Below, piece after piece: positions 59,306 to 64,000 of a DNA stretch of 64,000 nt. Within the stretch, counting starts at the first letter, position 1. Each line of letters opens with the position of its first letter. Location of the stretch: the NCBI RefSeq assembly GCF_932526225.1, contig NC_064038.1, positions 14,281,647-14,345,646 on the forward strand, written 5' to 3'. The notes below the pieces were generated by a model. That model was not told the origin of the DNA and made no database searches. It was given only the letters and a program-made list of their open reading frames with translations. This DNA comes from Nematostella vectensis. Taxonomy: Eukaryota > Cnidaria > Anthozoa > Actiniaria > Edwardsiidae. A program made the translations under genes and the position numbers.

Positions 59306-62150
59306 CTAAGCCGCTTCGGGTCGCCACTCGTACCCAGGCTTCTTGTGGCGCCACTCTCCATACCTCGGATTTCGCTCCACGAGCTTTACACCACTGGGCA
59401 CCGCTTTTGCGTATAAGGCATCTGTACACACTCGGAGGACGTCTTCGCGAGGGATCCGCCTCAACATGCGTTGCAACGTTTTGTTTGTGTACGCCAAGAC
59501 GAAGGCCCTGATATGGTACTATTGTGAGCGTCGGACACCGTCTTTGTATTGGATCAGATGAGCCCCGTCGGCATGCTCGAAGTTAAGTAAGTGGTCGGTG
59601 CCCGCAAGGAGGTTTGTCAGATACGCGGCTTCTTCACGGTCGCGAACTACGATCGAGGACTCGTCGCCATGGCGAGCGCACTTGACTACGAAACGGACAG
59701 CGAGATCTCGACCCTCAGAGTACTGCGAGTCTTCGCCGCCGGGGCGGCACGCGATGGAGTGGGGGAACTTGATGGAGTCCTTTTATTCCGACGCTATACA
59801 ACACCTCCCTCGCCGTGGCCATGACAAGGTCACCCGAGTCTAACAGGTCCTTGAGCTCTGGCGTGGTGATCCAGCCCTCGTTTTGTTCCAAGTGCTGCCC
59901 TTCCCTCCCGGAAGTGTAGGGGTGGCAGGCCTCAGAGAACTCCCACTCGGTCAGCTGAATGGCCCCGGTTAGTTGAAGAACCTCACTCAATGGCCGTCCC
60001 ACAACATCCGCTATACGATACACGTTCGTAGGAAAGCCGTATTTCCGTACAAATCAATGGCGTCCGAGGCGCCGCCGGAGAGACTGTCTTCGCATCCTAG
60101 GTACGCCGCACGCATGTCGATGTGCGCATGAGGCTGCGCCCCTAAGATTTCCTTGCTATTCCACATTGGACTCAACCGGCGCCGCTCGCCAGACGTCCCT
60201 ATATTTAAGGGGCGTTGGCCTGATGTTCTCTCTTTGGGTCTACTTCTTGAAGCGATACCCTATTGCACCGCCCATCGAGTGCGTAGCTTCGTTGGTAGGC
60301 TGGGTGATCATCAGGGAGCCCTTGAGGATCACATCCTGTCTCGTCTGTAAACGCCCTGTCGATAGCCGCTCCGTCCTGTCCCGATCGGTACAGTTTGCCC
60401 TCGTGCGTGACTATAACACGCCCGCACAGCCAGATCCTCGTGCTTTTGGGGATCGCCCTGTTTATGAAGCGAATGAGCACCTCTCGAACTTTTGCCTCGC
60501 GCGTTTTTGTGGCGGCACTGGTAGCGCGAAGCGCTGCCTTCTCCTGACATAACGAACGAAGCTCCCCCTAAGCCTCGAAGTCTAGGCCGTGGACGCTCGT
60601 GATAACAGGTGGTTCGGTCGGAAGCTCCGCCCAGGCGTGGTTATTGTGGCAAGGGATAGTGACCCTTGCCTTAGTCTTGTACTTCCCCGAGTCCCACATA
60701 ACGTTACCCAGGGCGTCCACGGCTACTAGCTATACCTCGAGCTTCTTTTCCATCTCAAAGAGGTCTTCTTTGGTGCATCCCGTAGTGGCCAGCATCTACC
60801 GCTCGAGGATCTTGCCTCGTGTCTTGGTTAGACCAAGGGAGCGCGAGGTGCCGCGATTCCTCAAGAAGTCGGCAACATAACTCACAACACAGTTAGCGAA
60901 GGTGTCACCCCCCTCTCGCTCAAACATTGGCCCAGGCTCACCATTTTGCTCAGGTAAAGGGCGAAGCTCGTATCTCACGTAGACGAGGTACTCTCGTCCT
61001 TTCTCCCAAATACCCGCATCGATGCCTTCCAGGGCGCCGACTGCGATTTTGTCCCCTCTTTTGACTAATGACCCACCGATCTTGTGCTCCGAGCGCCCTT
61101 CCTCCTCTGTGATTGGCGCCAATGGCTCTGCGGGGGCCTTACCAACGGCCGTGAAGAGTCTGTAACGCCGGTCGGGGTCTCTCATCTCAAGCACCGGTGG
61201 CAACACTGCGTTTGCCCGCAGAGACTCTCGCTCGTGCGAGACCCACCACACCGAGCCATCGTCATTAATATCAGGCCCCCGCATAACCGGCTTTAGAGCA
61301 ATGACACCTGTTCCACTAAGATCTCGTATCTCCTGGTAAACACCGGCGCTTATGTCTTGGCCCCGAAGAGTGGCATCCACGCTTGGGAATCGAAGATGGG
61401 CACCGCCGACGAAGAGAGAATAGTACTTCTCGGGGTCTAAGCCCTCTGGGCCCTTTTGCTGCTGTTCCAGCAGAAATGGGTCGAACTTGAGCCAGACTTC
61501 CTCTGGCCGCGAGCTCGCCGGCATGAGCGGCTTAAGCAGCTTGCGCTTGGCATCCTCGGGGATGCCCTCGTCCAGGATGTTCTGGACCAGCCCTGTTAGT
61601 ACGGCGGGCGCCTCTTTGTCAGGCATGCTATTGAGAATCTCCTCTATGTAAGCGTCCATGTTTGGGTATGCCTTGTGCCACCTAGTCTCTAATTGCCCAT
61701 ATCGCAGCCCTGCGGTATCAGACAGGACTGGTATTTGGGTACGCCTTGTGCCACCCAGTCTCTAATTGCCCGAATAGCAGCCCTGCTGTATCAGAGAGGA
61801 CGGGTATTTGGATATGCCTTGTGCCACCCAGTCTCTAATTGCCCGTATCGCAGCCGGTGGGACGAGTGTATATCGCGGGCTGCGATGTCAGACAGGTCGA
61901 GTGCGAACCATTCCCGAGCGCGCCTCTCGGTGCCGCGCATCCTCTGCCCTACACGATTCGCTCCGCAGGGGCGGCACAACCGCGGTTCCGACTGCGTCCC
62001 TATGCCGCAGATTCTGCACGGCACGGGGAGGGGGCTGCCCTTACGGAGCCTTTGCAGGTGCACCTTGCAGTAGGTGTCCATGCACCTCTGGCCACACGTG
62101 TTTGCATGGCCAACCTTTAGCCACCTGCAGTAATCTTTTCCGCACTTCAT
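59306..62150 (-). pseudogene. DNA polymerase (family B-like, derived) with zinc-rich N-terminus
   Basis: The ATG at 62150 starts a Cys-rich segment (CGKDYC, CGQRC, CRICG, CRPCG; about residues 3-75). A 73-bp triplication breaks the frame, which resumes at 61659 and stays in one frame to 60205 with TAGs at 60796, about 60730 and about 60566. After a frameshift, IDMRAAY (about 60101-60123) fits polymerase motif A (Asp-x4-Tyr). Another shift near 60028 leads to the 59715-60023 part. The last part has a TAG near 59518, then AFVLAYTNKTLQRML and VCTDALY (about 59410-59434), fitting family-B motif C (xTDxxY). It ends at TAG 59306, beyond which the helicase follows in frame. Motif B and exonuclease motifs were not identified, so the polymerase call is inference from two motifs, order and size. 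Confidence 0.55.
61661..61858. repeat. 73-bp tandem triplication inside the polymerase gene
   Basis: Copies start at 61661, 61734 and 61807 (TTTGGGTATGCCTTGTGCCA and variants). The unit is coding sequence at the join of the zinc-rich part and the rest; two extra copies add 146 bp and shift the frame. Confidence 0.9.
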
Positions 62151-62161
62151 TCTTTGAATGC

Positions 62162-62177
62162 TATGCACCTGTGCATA
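62162..62177 (-). promoter_or_regulatory. Dyad 12 bp upstream of the polymerase ATG
   Basis: TATGCAC, 2 bp, GTGCATA is a perfect inverted repeat immediately before the start at 62150, and a TATAT tract adjoins it. Comparable in position to the dyad at 49340-49370. Confidence 0.5.
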
Positions 62178-62235
62178 TACTGCAGGACAGACGGATGATG
62201 ATGTTTGTGGAATTCGTTAAAGATCACTTTTATTA

Positions 62236-63140
62236 GTATATACTTGAAAAAATAAAAACTTTATAAGAACGCGAATGATAACATATTATTCACCGCCGAA
62301 ACTTGGGATATAAGTCGATCTGTAAAATCACCATCGAAAAAATGCTTTAAACGCACGGGCTTCAACAGCAAAAAAAAAAAACATTTTTGCCTATAACCAA
62401 TCTAAATTCGTTGTCTTTACGGGAATTCGGCTTCGAACACCCTATGTTTTGTTGCCCAAATGATTTTGCAACGTGATAAAAAGGCCGCAAATCATCGCCG
62501 AATCCTCCTCACCCGTGGATACACGTTATAATTCTAGGATTCAGTTAAACTAGCCAGTACTCCCAGTACTCCCCTCCTTTTTATGGTATCCTTGAACGTC
62601 TAACACTAGAATATGAATGGCTGTAAATCTAAATGCCATGAGAAAAATTCGCTTTTCACACAAAAAATGAGTGGAACAACCAGTAAAATCAGTAAGAACA
62701 GTAAGATGGCAGCCATTTTGAAAACGATGAGGCCGAACTAGGACTGAAACTGAGTCTTGCAATTTTTCACTAATTTGTAGCTAAAATATTCTTTTGTTTT
62801 GACAATTTGAATTTCAAAATACTCTTAAATAAAATTTTAAAATAAGAGGCTATTTTTCACATACATATTTCGATTATTTCCTTGTAAATTTGATATAGAT
62901 TTTCATCACTACAGGTACCCAAAGTCGTGTTTTGCGAACTCTTTCGACCACCATAAAAAAGTATTTGCAGGGGGGGGGGGTCTTACTCAATCATTGTTAG
63001 GGATCCTTTGAACTACATTCTGATTATTTTTGCTGTCACTCGTGTCACGATAATTTCGCTGATCTACCCGACCATACTTTCAAACACTAAGTAGAAATAC
63101 GAGAAGCTTATTCCGATATCAAACACCAAAAATCGAAAAA
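62236..63140. other. AT-rich host flank
   Basis: Base composition returns to AT-rich. No gene recognised; one G tract near 62970. Confidence 0.5.
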
Positions 63141-63795
63141 GTTACGAGGGTTCAAGTAGACAAGGGTCCAAGTAACCAAGGGTTTGAGTTACTAGATGTT
63201 CAAATTACTAAGGGTTCAAATTACCAAGGGTTCGAATTACCAAGGGTTAAAATTACCATGGGGTTCGAGTTACCAAGGGTTCAAGCAGAAAAGGTTCCAA
63301 GTAACCAAGGGTTCTAGGTGTTCAAATTACCAAGGACTCGAGTAACCGAGGGTTCGAGCAAACAAGGGCTCGAGTTTCCAAAGATTCGCGCTACCAATCG
63401 AGTTACCAAGGGTTCGAGTAACCAAGGGTTCGTTAAGACAAGGTTTCGAGTTACCAAGGGTTCAAGTGACATGGTTTCGAGTTACCAAGGGTTCTTTAAG
63501 ACAAGGTTTCGAGTTACCAAGAGTTCAAGTAGGTTCGAGTTACCAAGGGTTGTTTTATGACAAGGTTTCAAGTTACCAAGGGTTCAAGTAGACAAGGTTT
63601 CGAGTTACCAAGGGTTCAAGTAGACAAGGTTTCGAGTTACCAAGGGTTCTTTAAGACAAGGTTTCGAGTTACCAAGGGTTCAAGTAGACAAGGTTTCGAG
63701 TTACCAAGGGTTCTTTTAGACAAGGTTTCGGGTTACCAAGGGTTCAAGTAGACAAGGTTTCGAGTTACCAAGGGTTCAAGTAGACAAGGGTTCAA
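63140..63795. repeat. Degenerate minisatellite of GTTACCAAGGGTTC units
   Basis: Repeats of GAGTTACCAAGGGTTC alternate with AAGTAGACAAGGTTTC; the right half (63540-63790) has a higher-order unit of about 32-64 bp. Open frames over it are repeat translations. Confidence 0.9.
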
Positions 63796-64000
63796 GTAAT
63801 CTGGTTGTTGCTATGCAGCCTTTTAAGACATTCTCGTTAAGACTACGATACTTTATTAATCTAGACAGATTCTTTTCCCACAAAATTAAGAAAACATTTA
63901 TTGGTTGCTACTGACTTTTATTGTTATGTATCTTTCTAGATGATAATAATCAGCTGTGAGGCGCAGAACCTGCGGCCATAACCTTTACAGACGTGACCTG

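Larger units (their letters stand above)
46353..62235. mobile_element. Integrated Polinton/adintovirus-like virus element (decayed)
   Basis: This is a GC-rich, gene-dense island of about 16 kb between AT-rich flanks. It carries a retrovirus-like integrase, a packaging ATPase, a candidate double jelly-roll capsid gene, several small structural or membrane-protein genes, and a polymerase, SF1 helicase and HNH module. Integrase plus packaging ATPase plus capsid is the Polinton/Maverick/adintovirus signature. Edges are set by the change in base composition and by the outermost gene (start 62150); I did not find terminal inverted repeats or a target duplication. Most genes are broken, so the copy is an endogenous relic. 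Confidence 0.8.

Noticed and set aside
44238-62250. Shared TATTAGTATATACTTG at about 44241 and 62233 as possible element target repeats
   Set aside because: A 16-base AT-rich match within 64 kb is not compelling, and 44241 lies 2 kb outside the base-composition edge of the island.
63318-63751. Open frames of FELPRVxx-type repeats
   Set aside because: Translations of the GTTACCAAGGGTTC minisatellite.

Overview
The window looks like nuclear DNA of an invertebrate animal, most likely a cnidarian (sea anemone or coral). Evidence: two animal receptor/channel genes (a spliced DEG/ENaC/ASIC-type channel and a rhodopsin-like GPCR), very dense mobile DNA (two Ty3/gypsy elements, one with an envelope-like gene; a Penelope-like reverse transcriptase; several foldback elements), many tandem arrays, and no bacterial-style operons or RNA genes. 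The clade is an inference from this mix; no taxon-specific marker is present.

Layout. 0.8-3.8 kb: decayed Ty3/gypsy element, minus strand. 4.2-8.2 kb: six exons of a DEG/ENaC channel, minus strand, with compatible splice phases; its fourth intron (between exons 4 and 5) holds a 34-bp tandem array that is a copied splice acceptor. 8.4-19 kb: palindromic elements, G/T-rich repeats and a largely intact Penelope-like reverse transcriptase. 19.3-24.3 kb: Ty3/gypsy element whose pol is mostly deleted but whose envelope-like region and 3' LTR remain. 24.3-28.8 kb: tandem and duplicated non-coding DNA. 29.3-30.4 kb: GPCR. 31.08-36.58 kb: a 5.5-kb foldback element with long inverted arms built of about 118-bp repeats and a perfect 9-bp target-site duplication. 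36.6-46.35 kb: AT-rich non-coding DNA with microsatellites and a dispersed repeat.

46.35-62.2 kb is the most interesting part: a GC-rich, gene-dense island of about 16 kb that is an integrated virus-like element of the Polinton/adintovirus type. It encodes a retrovirus-like DDE integrase, a packaging ATPase, a candidate double jelly-roll capsid protein, several conserved-looking small structural or membrane proteins, and, on the opposite strand, an unusual replication module: a zinc-rich N-terminus and family-B-like polymerase motifs, followed in the same frame by an SF1 helicase and then an HNH-type zinc endonuclease domain. Genes are packed with gaps of tens of bases, share short dyad-bearing divergent promoters, and the two main transcription units converge on a TGATCA where both strands stop. 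Most of its genes carry frameshifts or in-frame stops, and the replication genes also carry a 73-bp triplication and a 782-bp tandem duplication, so this copy is inactive; the three small genes at 53.7-55.7 kb are open or nearly so.

How the island's genes would work together (inference): integrase for chromosomal insertion, polymerase-helicase-nuclease for genome replication, ATPase plus capsid and minor proteins for particle assembly. 62.2-64 kb returns to AT-rich host DNA with another tandem array.
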